Of a stretch of 64,000 bases of DNA, positions 56,929-64,000 are shown piece after piece. The position numbers and the translations under genes were made by a program. The notes under the pieces were generated by a model, which was not told the DNA's origin, did not search any database, and saw only the letters and a list, made by a program, of their open reading frames with translations. Origin of the DNA: Variovorax flavidus (lineage in GTDB: Bacteria > Pseudomonadota > Gammaproteobacteria > Burkholderiales > Burkholderiaceae_C); assembly GCF_030317145.1 (NCBI RefSeq), contig NZ_JASZYE010000001.1, positions 1,488,001-1,552,000 of the forward strand. Reading direction: 5' to 3'. Position 1 is the first letter of the stretch. Every line of letters starts with the position of its first letter.

Positions 56929-57780
56929 ATGAATCGATGCGAGCTGCCCACACGCCTGCCGCTGGCGGATGGCGCAGAACTGCACTACACCGAGCAGGGG
57001 CGCGGATCGCCGCTGATCCTTCTGCACGACGGCCTGGGCGATTGCCACTCATGGGCGCCGCAGATGCAAGTCTTTGCAGCACGGTTCCGCGTCATTGCCT
57101 ACAGCCGCCGGTACAGCAGCCCGAACCGGAGCCCCTCCGCACAGTCCGATTACGCGCCGCAATCCGACGTGGACGACCTCGCGGCACTTCAAGCGCATTT
57201 GCGCTGCGGGCCAGCGCATCTGGTCGGCACCTCCCGCGGTGCCTTGATCGCATTGATGTTCGCGATGCAGCATCCGGACCAGGTGCTGAGCCTGACGCTG
57301 AACGAACCGCCTTTGCACCGATGGGCATGCCGCACGGCCGAGGGACGCGCGCTGTTCGAAGCCTTCATGGACGATGTCTGGCGCCCCGCCACCCTGGCCT
57401 TCGAACGAAACGACGACCGCACGGCGCTGCGCCTGCTGGTCGATGGCATCTGGGACGAGCCGCTGTTCGACAGACTGCCGCCCGAGCGCATGCACGCCAT
57501 GACGCGCAACGCAGGCTCAATGAAAGCACTGACCCGATCGACGGAGCCGTTTCCCGATCTGTCGCGTTCCGAAGTGGCGGCTCTGGAGATGCCAGTTCTG
57601 CTCTTGAACGGCGACCGGACCAGCGATCTTTTTCGGAGATCGATCGACGAGCTGGTGCTCGAGTTGCCCCGCGCGCAACGGGAAGTCATCGCGGGCGCCG
57701 GACACGGGGCGCCTTCCGAGAATCCAGTCGGCTTCAACCGGGTGGTGTTCTGGACCTTGCTGCGCGGCGGACGTACTTAG
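56929..57780 (+). CDS. Alpha/beta hydrolase
   Basis: A 283-residue hydrolase with oxyanion motif LILLHDGLGDCHSW, nucleophile Ser in VGTSRGALIALMF and a candidate His in IAGAGHGAPSEN near the C-terminus. The acyl-chain or ester substrate is unknown. It precedes denD by 35 bases on the same strand, and may belong to the same transcription unit as the TRAP transporter. Confidence 0.85.
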   Translation: MNRCELPTRLPLADGAELHYTEQGRGSPLILLHDGLGDCHSWAPQMQVFAARFRVIAYSRRYSSPNRSPSAQSDYAPQSDVDDLAALQAHLRCGPAHLVGTSRGALIALMFAMQHPDQVLSLTLNEPPLHRWACRTAEGRALFEAFMDDVWRPATLAFERNDDRTALRLLVDGIWDEPLFDRLPPERMHAMTRNAGSMKALTRSTEPFPDLSRSEVAALEMPVLLLNGDRTSDLFRRSIDELVLELPRAQREVIAGAGHGAPSENPVGFNRVVFWTLLRGGRT

Positions 57781-57815
57781 ACTCGCCTCTTTCCGGACAC
57801 AAGGACACGTCGCAC

Positions 57816-58835
57816 ATGAACATCGTCATCACCGGCGGCGCCGGCTTCGTCGGCGCACGCCTCGCGCGCACCCTGCTCGCAGGCCGGCAACTCTCCCTGG
57901 CTGGCGCAACGCCTGCATCGATCGACACCATCACCCTCGTCGACCGCGTCCCCCCACCGAGCGATCTTGCGCAGGACCCGCGAGTGAGCGCGGTGGTGGG
58001 CGAGCTCAACGAGCTGCTTGCCGACGCACCCGAGCGCGCCGTGCCCCCGGATACGTCACTCGTCTTCCACCTTGCCGCAGCGGTCAGCGGCGAATGCGAG
58101 GCCGACTTCGACCTCGGCATGCGCAGCAACTTCGCCGCCACCAACGCGCTGCTCGAAGCCTGCCGAAAGCTCGGTACGGTGCCGACGCTGGTGTTCTCGA
58201 GTTCGCTCGCCGTGTTCGGCAACTCGCCGGAACAACCCTTGCCCGAGGTCATCGACGACAACACCCTCCCCACCCCGCAGACCAGCTACGGCATCCAGAA
58301 GTTCATTGCCGAGCAGCTCGTGGCGGACTACACGCGCAAGGGCTTCATCAACGGCCGTAGCGTGCGGCTCATGACGGTGAGCGTGCGCCCGGGCCGGCCC
58401 AACGGCGCCGCCTCGGGCTTCTTCAGCGGCATGATCCGCGAGCCGCTGGCGGGCGTACGCGCCGCCTGCCCCGTGGCGGACGAAACGCCGGTGGCGATCT
58501 CGTCGCCGACGCGCACCATCGAGGGATTGATTCGCGCTGCCGAAGCGAGCGATACGCAATGGGGTCCGCGCACCGCGCTCAACCTTCCTTCGCTCTCCAC
58601 GACCGTCGGCGAGATGGCAGCGGCGCTCGGCCGAGTCGCCGGCACGGCCGCCACGGACCTGCTCGACCGCACGCCCGACCCGGTGATCCGCCGCATCGTG
58701 AAGAGCTGGCCGGGGCGCTTCGAAACGGTGCGCGCCCGCGCGCTGGGCCTGGATTCGGACGCAAGCTTCGACGACGTGGTGCTCGAATACGTCCGTGAAA
58801 ATCCCGACGAGGTCAGGCTCTCTCTTCGGGCATAG
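57816..58835 (+). CDS. denD: D-erythronate dehydrogenase DenD-like SDR
   Basis: A 339-residue extended SDR. The cofactor motif is ITGGAGFVGARLARTLL; the catalytic Tyr-Lys is in TSYGIQKFIAEQLV after a Ser in VFSSSLAVFG. The sequence pattern fits DenD (D-erythronate 4-dehydrogenase of the otn/den acid-sugar pathway). The usual partners (OtnK kinase, OtnC, OtnI) are not nearby; instead a TRAP transporter follows, which could import the sugar acid. Confidence 0.82.
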   Translation: MNIVITGGAGFVGARLARTLLAGRQLSLAGATPASIDTITLVDRVPPPSDLAQDPRVSAVVGELNELLADAPERAVPPDTSLVFHLAAAVSGECEADFDLGMRSNFAATNALLEACRKLGTVPTLVFSSSLAVFGNSPEQPLPEVIDDNTLPTPQTSYGIQKFIAEQLVADYTRKGFINGRSVRLMTVSVRPGRPNGAASGFFSGMIREPLAGVRAACPVADETPVAISSPTRTIEGLIRAAEASDTQWGPRTALNLPSLSTTVGEMAAALGRVAGTAATDLLDRTPDPVIRRIVKSWPGRFETVRARALGLDSDASFDDVVLEYVRENPDEVRLSLRA

Positions 58836-58874
58836 TCGGTTGCGCATTCTTCCCGCAACCTCCCCGGAGACAAC

Positions 58875-59843
58875 ATGAAACTCGGCACCCTCGCCGCCTG
58901 CCTTTCGCTCGCCCTCGGCGCAAGCGCCTTTGCACAGACCACCACGCTCAAGATCGGCTACGCCACGACGAAGGACTCGCACTACGGGGTCGGCTCCACG
59001 GTGTTCTGCGATGAGGTCGAGAAGGGCACGCAAGGCCGCTACAAGTGCCAGCACTTCCCCAACTCCGCGCTGGGCGGCGAACGCGAGCAGATCGAGGCCG
59101 TGCAACTCGGCACGCAGGACCTCGTCAACACGTCCACAGGCCCGGTCGGCAACTTCGTGCCTGAAGTCAAGATCGTCGACATCCCCTTCCTGTTCCGCGA
59201 CTACGATCACGCGCGCAAGGTGATGGACGGCCCGATCGGTCAGGACATCCTCGCCAAGTTCCCGAGCAAGGGCATCATCGCGCTGGCCTGGACCGAGAAC
59301 GGCTTCCGTCACATGACGAACAGCAAGCGCGACATCGTCAAGCCCTCGGACGCCGCCGGCCTGAAGATGCGCACGATGGAAAACAAGGTGCACATGGACG
59401 GCTACCGCACCTTCGGCATCCTGCCGACGCCGATGGCCTTCCCCGAGCTGTTCGGCGCCTTGCAACAAGGCACGGTGGACGGCCAGGAGAACCCGATCCC
59501 CGTCATCCTGTCGGCCAAGTTCGCACAGGTGCAGAACCATCTTTCGTTGACCTCCCACGTCTATTCGCCGGCGCTGCTGCTGCTGTCGCCGCGGGTCTGG
59601 AACAAGCTGTCGGACGCCGACAAGAAGGTCTTCCTCGAAGCCGCCCGCAAGGCCGGCGCCGCGCAGCGCAAGAAGGTCAACGAAGACGAGAACAACGGCA
59701 TCGCCCAGCTCGAGAAGGACGGCATGAAGGTGACCCGCAAGGTCGACGGCGCCGCTTTCCGCGAGGCGTTGAAGCCCGCCTACGCCGGCTACGCCAAGGA
59801 ATTCGGCGCCGACAACATCAAGAAGATCTCGGACGTCCAGTAA
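58875..59843 (+). CDS. dctP: TRAP transporter substrate-binding protein DctP
   Basis: A 322-residue periplasmic binding protein. It has a signal peptide (MKLGTLAACLSLALGASAFA), the DctP ligand arginine in GLKMRTMENKVHMDGYRTFG and the signature PMAFPELFGALQQGTVDGQEN. A CGGAGA precedes the start. Ligand likely a carboxylate such as a sugar acid, given the neighbouring denD. Confidence 0.93.
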   Translation: MKLGTLAACLSLALGASAFAQTTTLKIGYATTKDSHYGVGSTVFCDEVEKGTQGRYKCQHFPNSALGGEREQIEAVQLGTQDLVNTSTGPVGNFVPEVKIVDIPFLFRDYDHARKVMDGPIGQDILAKFPSKGIIALAWTENGFRHMTNSKRDIVKPSDAAGLKMRTMENKVHMDGYRTFGILPTPMAFPELFGALQQGTVDGQENPIPVILSAKFAQVQNHLSLTSHVYSPALLLLSPRVWNKLSDADKKVFLEAARKAGAAQRKKVNEDENNGIAQLEKDGMKVTRKVDGAAFREALKPAYAGYAKEFGADNIKKISDVQ

Positions 59844-59868
59844 GCGCGGCCACGCGCCGCCTCCGGCA

Positions 59869-59905
59869 CCACCGCCCGGTGAGCCAGCCATGGCACCGGG
59901 CGGTT
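59869..59905 (+). terminator. Hairpin between dctP and dctQ (attenuator-like)
   Basis: Perfect 11-bp arms ACCGCCCGGTG (59871-59881) and CACCGGGCGGT (59894-59904) with a 12-base loop, followed by TTCTCTTT. It may limit transcription into dctQM or stabilise the dctP message. It covers an upstream in-frame ATG (59890) that would otherwise be called as the dctQ start. Confidence 0.6.
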
Positions 59906-59940
59906 CTCTTTGCACAGATCCCACAACAACAACAGTCGTC

Positions 59941-60453
59941 GTGAAAACCTTCGAACACTACTTCCTGGCCGCGAACCGGTGGGCGCTGATTCTTCTGCTC
60001 GCCTCGATGTCGGTCATCATCTTCATCAACGTGGCGATGCGCTACCTGACGAGCAACTCCCTCGAATGGGCCGAAGAGGTCTCGCGCCACATGATGATCT
60101 GGCTGACATTCCTCGGCGCCGGTCCGGTGCTGCGCTACGGCGGGCACATCGCGGTCGAGAACCTGCAGGACGCGCTGCCACCGAAGGCCGCCATCGCGCT
60201 GCGCGCGGTCGTGGCGGCGCTGCTCTTCGCCTTCTTCGGCTTCATGGTCTGGTACGGCTGGCTCTACATGGAGCGCACGATGTTCCAGCTGACCGCGGTC
60301 ACGCAGATTCCCTTCGCCTATATCTACAGCGCCATGATGTTCGGCGGCCTGCTGCTGATCGTGCACTGGCTCCTGATCGTGCGCGGCTACGTGCTGCGGC
60401 GCGAATTCGCATCCGACGCGCATTTCGATGCAGCTGCGAGCGCCTCGCTATGA
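59941..60453 (+). CDS. dctQ: TRAP transporter small permease DctQ
   Basis: A 170-residue membrane protein with four helices and the family pattern NSLEWAEEVSRHMMIWLTFL. The GTG at 59941 is chosen as the start because an upstream ATG at 59890 lies in the loop of a hairpin. It overlaps dctM by four bases (ATGA). Confidence 0.9.
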   Translation: MKTFEHYFLAANRWALILLLASMSVIIFINVAMRYLTSNSLEWAEEVSRHMMIWLTFLGAGPVLRYGGHIAVENLQDALPPKAAIALRAVVAALLFAFFGFMVWYGWLYMERTMFQLTAVTQIPFAYIYSAMMFGGLLLIVHWLLIVRGYVLRREFASDAHFDAAASASL

Positions 60454-61742
60454 ACGCCAGCCTCGTCCTCATCCTCTCGGTGTGCGTGTTTCTCGCGATC
60501 GGCGTGCCGGTCGCGTTCGCACTGGGCCTCGCCACGGCCGCCACGCTGATCCTCGCCGAGTCCTATCCGCTGATGGTGCTGCTGAAGGAGACCTTCACCG
60601 GCATCGACAGCTTTCCGCTGATGGCGGTGCCCTTCTTCATCCTTGCCGCGGAGCTCATGAGCGGCGGCTCGCTGACGGAAGTGCTTCTGCGCTTCGCCGG
60701 ACAGTTCGTCGGCCACCGGCGCGGCGGCCTGGGCTACACCAACGTGGTGTCGCTGACCTTCTTCTCGGGCATCTCGGGATCGGCACTGGCCGACGCGGCC
60801 GGGCCGGGCTCGATGCTCATCAAGATGATGGACAAGGCCGGCTATGACCGTTCCTACGCTGCGGCGCTGACGGCGTCGACTGCCATCGTCGGCCCGATCA
60901 TCCCGCCCTCGATCATCATGATCATCTACGCGCTGCAGGACGACAACGTGTCTGTCGGCAGCCTGTTCGTGGCCGGGCTCATCCCGGGCATCCTCATCGC
61001 GGTGGCGATGTGCGCGGTGAACTTCCATGTCTCGAAGAAGCGCAACTACAAGGGCGACGGCGGCATGCCACCCTGGCGCGAAGTCCTGCTGACGACGTGG
61101 AAGGCGATCCCGGCCATCCTGCTGCCGGTGGTCATCCTGGGCGGCATGCGCGCAGGCTGGTTCACGCCGACCGAGGCATCGGTGGTGGCGGTGTTCTATG
61201 CGCTGGTGTGCGGCAAGTTCGTCTACCGCACGCTCGAATGGAAAGCGCTGCCCGACATCCTCTCGCGCTCCGCCCTGCTCTCGGCATCGGTGCTCATCAT
61301 CATCGGGCTGTCGGCCTCGTTCGCGTGGATCCTGACCATCGAGAACGTGCCGCAGATGCTGGCCGAATGGCTGGCGGGCATGAACCTGTCGCCGTGGATG
61401 TTCCTCATCATCGTGAACGTCTTCCTGCTGCTCTTCGGCATCTTCATCGAGCCGCTGCCGGGCGTGATGGTGCTGGCGCCGATCCTTGCGCCGGTGGCGG
61501 TCAAGCTGGGCATCGACCCGATCCATTTCGCGATGATCGTGATCTACAACCTCACGCTCGGCATGATCACGCCGCCGGTGGGCGGACTGCTCTTCGTCAC
61601 CTGCAATGTCTCGCGCGTGCCGATGTCGCAACTGGTGCGCGAACTGGCGCCCTTCCTGTGGGCGCATGGCGTGGTGCTGCTGGTGCTGACCTTCATGCCA
61701 GCGCTGAGCACATGGTTGCCGCATCTGTGGGGCTTCAAGTAG
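60450..61742 (+). CDS. dctM: TRAP transporter large permease DctM
   Basis: A 430-residue membrane protein with about twelve to thirteen helices, the conserved SGSALADAAGPGSMLIKMM and GPIIPPSIIMIIYA motifs in the first half, and TPPVGGLLFVTCNV in the second half. It forms the sodium-driven permease with DctQ. Confidence 0.94.
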   Translation: MNASLVLILSVCVFLAIGVPVAFALGLATAATLILAESYPLMVLLKETFTGIDSFPLMAVPFFILAAELMSGGSLTEVLLRFAGQFVGHRRGGLGYTNVVSLTFFSGISGSALADAAGPGSMLIKMMDKAGYDRSYAAALTASTAIVGPIIPPSIIMIIYALQDDNVSVGSLFVAGLIPGILIAVAMCAVNFHVSKKRNYKGDGGMPPWREVLLTTWKAIPAILLPVVILGGMRAGWFTPTEASVVAVFYALVCGKFVYRTLEWKALPDILSRSALLSASVLIIIGLSASFAWILTIENVPQMLAEWLAGMNLSPWMFLIIVNVFLLLFGIFIEPLPGVMVLAPILAPVAVKLGIDPIHFAMIVIYNLTLGMITPPVGGLLFVTCNVSRVPMSQLVRELAPFLWAHGVVLLVLTFMPALSTWLPHLWGFK

Positions 61743-61819
61743 CGCGGGCGCCTTTCACGAAAGTGTCATGCCGATCCGCGATGCTGCGGCGCTCGCCCAA
61801 GAACGCCGCAGCATCCCCC

Positions 61820-62344
61820 ATGTTCCTCATCAAGACCGACAAGGCGCGCCACGAACTCCAGCCCGGCCGCCGCACACTGGGCCAACGCGAACGCGCCCTG
61901 CTGCTGATGGCCGACGGCCAGCGCTCGGTGACTGATTTCGGTCAGCTCTTCAGCAGCCGCGACGAAGCCGGAAAGGTCGCACTTCATCTGGTGCAGGAGG
62001 GTTACCTGCTGGACAGCCGCGCACAGCAGCGCCAGCCGCCGTCCGAGACGCCCCCGGCTCCGGTCGACATCGCGTCGGCAGCGGCCGACGCCTTCGACGG
62101 CAAGCGCTCCCTCGCTACCACGCGCATGTTTCTCTTCGACCTCTGCGAGCGCATGTTCGTGCGGCGCGACCCGATCCTGGCCGAGCAGTTCCGCGAGTTG
62201 CTGCGCGAGTCGCGCGACCGGGACGGCATGCTGGCCGTGGCCGGCGCAATGCTCGACGAGATCGCCAAGTCCGCGGGGGCGGAACGCGCGGAATCGATCC
62301 GCGATCGCATCGACAAGTTGCTGCCGGCGGCGCTCGTGCACTGA
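61820..62344 (+). CDS. Hypothetical protein, winged-helix-like N-terminus
   Basis: A 174-residue protein I do not recognise. The N-terminal 65 residues (HELQPGRRTLGQRERALLLM; then DFGQLFSS and LVQEGYLLD) look like a winged helix; a Pro/Ala-rich linker (about 66-85) and a helical C-terminus follow. No signal or membrane segment. An upstream in-frame ATG at 61781 adds 13 residues. It is placed between the TRAP operon and gcvT riboswitch. Confidence 0.65.
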   Translation: MFLIKTDKARHELQPGRRTLGQRERALLLMADGQRSVTDFGQLFSSRDEAGKVALHLVQEGYLLDSRAQQRQPPSETPPAPVDIASAAADAFDGKRSLATTRMFLFDLCERMFVRRDPILAEQFRELLRESRDRDGMLAVAGAMLDEIAKSAGAERAESIRDRIDKLLPAALVH

Positions 62345-62382
62345 TTTCGCAGGCCGGCGATCCGCCAATCCCTTACACTCGC

Positions 62383-62598
62383 CCGGTCAGGAGAGAGCCC
62401 CGCACTGCGGGGCCGCCGAAGGCGCAGGTCCCCTCGAAACAAGGGCCCGAACGCTCAGGCAAAAGGACTGACGAGGCGCCCTTCCAAGGGCGTTTCCTTG
62501 CTGGAGAGAGGCGGCCCGTCAAGACGTCGGAGGCCCGTCCACCGAAGGAGCAAACCCCGATCGTGGGGCGAATCTCTCAGGTAAAGCGGACAGCAGGG
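62383..62598 (+). ncRNA. Tandem glycine riboswitch
   Basis: Two consecutive glycine aptamers precede gcvT. Aptamer 1 (62383-62476) has GGAGAGAGCC, GCCGAAGGCGCA and CGCTCAGGCAAAAGGACTG; aptamer 2 (about 62498-62598) has CTGGAGAGAGG, CACCGAAGGAGCAAA and CTCTCAGGTAAAGCGGACAGC. A linker of about 20 bases joins them. Glycine binding normally turns on the glycine cleavage operon, which follows. The region 62345-62648 has no protein gene. Confidence 0.95.
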
Positions 62599-62648
62599 GT
62601 GGCCCATGGCTTCGGTCATGGATCTGGACTGCCCCTTTGGAGAGTGCC
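62599..62648 (+). promoter_or_regulatory. gcvT expression platform and ribosome site
   Basis: After aptamer 2, a hairpin is possible with CCATG (62604-62608) pairing CATGG (62617-62621) and outer AGGGG/CCCCT arms that would abut the SD GGAGAG at 62639-62644. The start TTG at 62649 is 5 bases after that SD. The fold is consistent with translational control. Confidence 0.45.
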
Positions 62649-63812
62649 TTGGCCTCCGCATCGACCGACGATCTTCTGAAGACCCCGCTTCACGCCCTGC
62701 ATGGGGAGCTTGGCGCCCGCATGGTGCCCTTCGCCGGGTATTCGATGCCGGTGCAATACCCCGCCGGCCTGATGGCCGAGCACAAGCACACGCGCGAGGC
62801 CGCCGGCCTGTTCGACATTTCCCACATGGGCCAGCTTCGCCTCGTCGGACCGGAGGCCGCAGCGGCTTTCGAGACCCTCATGCCGGTCGACGTGATCGGC
62901 CTGGCGCCGGGCAAGCAGCGCTACGGACTGCTGCTCAACGACGAGGGCGGCATCCTCGACGACCTGATGTTCTTCAACGAGGGACACGATTCCCTCTTCG
63001 TGATCGTGAACGGCGCCTGCAAGCAGGCCGACATCGCGCACATCACGGCGAAGATCGGCCAGCGCTGCCAGGTCCTGCCGATGCCCGACCATGCGCTGCT
63101 GGCGCTCCAGGGGCCGCAAGCCGCTGCGACGCTCGCGCGTCTGTCTCCCGGCGTGGAGCGCTTTGTCTTCATGACGGGCGGCGCCGTGCAGATCGGCGGC
63201 CTGCCGGCCTTCGTCACGCGTAGCGGCTATACGGGCGAGGACGGCTTCGAGATCTCCGTCGCCGCCAAGGACGCCGAAGCGCTGGCCCGCCTGCTTCTCG
63301 CTCAGCCGGAGGTCAAGCCCATCGGCCTGGGCGCGCGCAATTCCCTGCGGCTCGAGGCCGGGCTCTGCCTCTACGGCAACGACATCGACGAAACCACCAC
63401 GCCGGTCGAAGCTTCGCTCGGCTGGGCGATGCAGAAGGTGCGGCGCACCGGCGGCGAGCGCGAAGGCGGCTTTCCCGGCGCGGCCCGGATCCTGGCCCAA
63501 CTCACGGCCGCCAGCGGCACAGCGGGCCACCTCGACCACGACACGCTGAAGCGCAAGCGGGTCGGTCTGGTGGCGCTGGAGCGCGTGCCGGTGCGCGATG
63601 GCACGCTCCTTGAATCCTTCGAAGGCCATGCCATCGGCCACGTCACCAGCGGATTGCTCGGCCCCACGGTCGACCGGCCGGTGGCCATGGGCTATGTCGC
63701 GCTGGCCTACGCGGAGCCGGGTACGCGCATCCAGGCCATCGTGCGGGGCAAGCCCGTGCCGATGGAAGTGAGCACCATGCCTTTCGTGCCCGCCCGCTAC
63801 TACCGGGGCTGA
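62649..63812 (+). CDS. gcvT: Glycine cleavage system T protein (aminomethyltransferase)
   Basis: A 387-residue tetrahydrofolate-dependent enzyme of the glycine cleavage system; it releases ammonia and makes methylenetetrahydrofolate from the aminomethyl group on GcvH. The family start [38 protein letters not shown] and [13 protein letters not shown] are present. The start is assigned to TTG 62649, preceded by GGAGAG; a TTG at 62637 is inside the SD region. It is regulated by the upstream glycine riboswitch. Confidence 0.93.
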   Translation: MASASTDDLLKTPLHALHGELGARMVPFAGYSMPVQYPAGLMAEHKHTREAAGLFDISHMGQLRLVGPEAAAAFETLMPVDVIGLAPGKQRYGLLLNDEGGILDDLMFFNEGHDSLFVIVNGACKQADIAHITAKIGQRCQVLPMPDHALLALQGPQAAATLARLSPGVERFVFMTGGAVQIGGLPAFVTRSGYTGEDGFEISVAAKDAEALARLLLAQPEVKPIGLGARNSLRLEAGLCLYGNDIDETTTPVEASLGWAMQKVRRTGGEREGGFPGAARILAQLTAASGTAGHLDHDTLKRKRVGLVALERVPVRDGTLLESFEGHAIGHVTSGLLGPTVDRPVAMGYVALAYAEPGTRIQAIVRGKPVPMEVSTMPFVPARYYRG

Positions 63813-63850
63813 TCCCTTCTCACATTCTTTTTATCCAAGGAGCTTCCTAC

Positions 63851-64000
63851 ATGACCATCAAGTACACCAAGGACCACGAGTGGGTTCAGCAGGACGCGGA
63901 CGCCACGCTCGTGACCGTCGGCATCACGGTGCATGCGCAGGACGCGCTGGGCGACGTGGTGTTCGTCGACCTGCCTGAAGTCGGCAAGACTTTCAACCAG
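63851..64000 (+). CDS. gcvH: Glycine cleavage system H protein, partial
   Basis: The gene starts at ATG 63851 with AAGGAG at 63837-63842 and runs off the right edge after 50 codons. The visible N-terminus ([15 protein letters not shown], then [20 protein letters not shown]) is diagnostic for GcvH. The lipoyl-lysine lies beyond the window. It follows gcvT by 38 bases. Confidence 0.95.
   Translation, partial: MTIKYTKDHEWVQQDADATLVTVGITVHAQDALGDVVFVDLPEVGKTFNQ

Noticed and set aside
59890..59940. Upstream ATG as the start of dctQ
   Set aside because: The ATG is in the loop of a perfect 11-bp hairpin, the added residues are Thr/Val-rich and unlike the family, and the GTG at 59941 fits.

Overview
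The window looks like a chromosomal segment of a GC-rich betaproteobacterium of the family Comamonadaceae (Burkholderiales), most like Variovorax. The supporting signs are the order surE-pcm-nlpD-rpoS, the EarP/EF-P (Arg32) pair, a Bordetella/Burkholderia-type H-NS protein, a PhaP phasin, an RpoD with a long basic N-terminal extension, and many Liv- and TRAP-type uptake systems. No phage, plasmid, insertion-sequence or CRISPR signature was seen. The genus is an inference from gene content, not a sequence search.

Layout. (1) 1-7.3 kb: partial GlcG/HbpS-like gene, a BI-1 family membrane protein, then the minus-strand stress block surE-pcm-nlpD-rpoS with rlmD, and a quinone oxidoreductase. (2) 7.3-14.4 kb: an H-NS family gene, tRNA-His, ppiD, tRNA-Val and hupB; then a tartrate/D-malate-type dehydrogenase coupled to a haloacetate-dehalogenase-like hydrolase, with a divergent LysR gene and an EamA permease. 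(3) 14.4-27.3 kb: pgsA, uvrC, OsmC, earP and efp, a LOG-family protein, a tightly coupled minus-strand chain pncB-nhaD-like-hydroxyacid reductase-rmuC-MFS, then CsbD and a small secreted Lys/Cys-repeat protein. (4) 27.3-31.4 kb: lipid/PHA-related block with thioesterase, deacetylase-like protein, phasin, SDR and a YihY membrane protein. (5) 31.5-41.3 kb: dnaG and rpoD, a Bcr/CflA efflux pump, an HPP-CBS protein, and a LysR/DsbA-like/NAD-binding group. (6) 41.4-50.2 kb: a Liv-type ABC operon next to a VanA/VanB-type Rieske O-demethylase operon with a GntR regulator, divergent from a MetE-like methyltransferase. (7) 50.2-57.8 kb: GST-cardiolipin synthase, an operon of alpha/beta hydrolase, an unusual ROK protein and an NDUFA9-like dehydrogenase, a fused ABC binding protein/permease, and another hydrolase. 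(8) 57.8-64 kb: denD with a TRAP transporter, an unknown protein, and a tandem glycine riboswitch controlling gcvT-gcvH.

Most operons are built with 1-4 base stop/start overlaps (ATGA, GTGA), so several downstream genes start at GTG and are probably translationally coupled. Three pairs of convergent genes overlap at their 3' ends.

The most unusual items are: a sugar-kinase-like ROK protein (53326-54408) whose motif order suggests circular permutation; a roughly 94-bp structured intergenic repeat in three copies plus a remnant; several strong palindromes at promoters (hns-like gene, phasin, liv operon, vanA/metE-like divergon, LysR/DsbA-like divergon); a dehalogenase-like hydrolase with the full fluoroacetate-dehalogenase residue set; and a hairpin between dctP and dctQ that also changes the predicted dctQ start.
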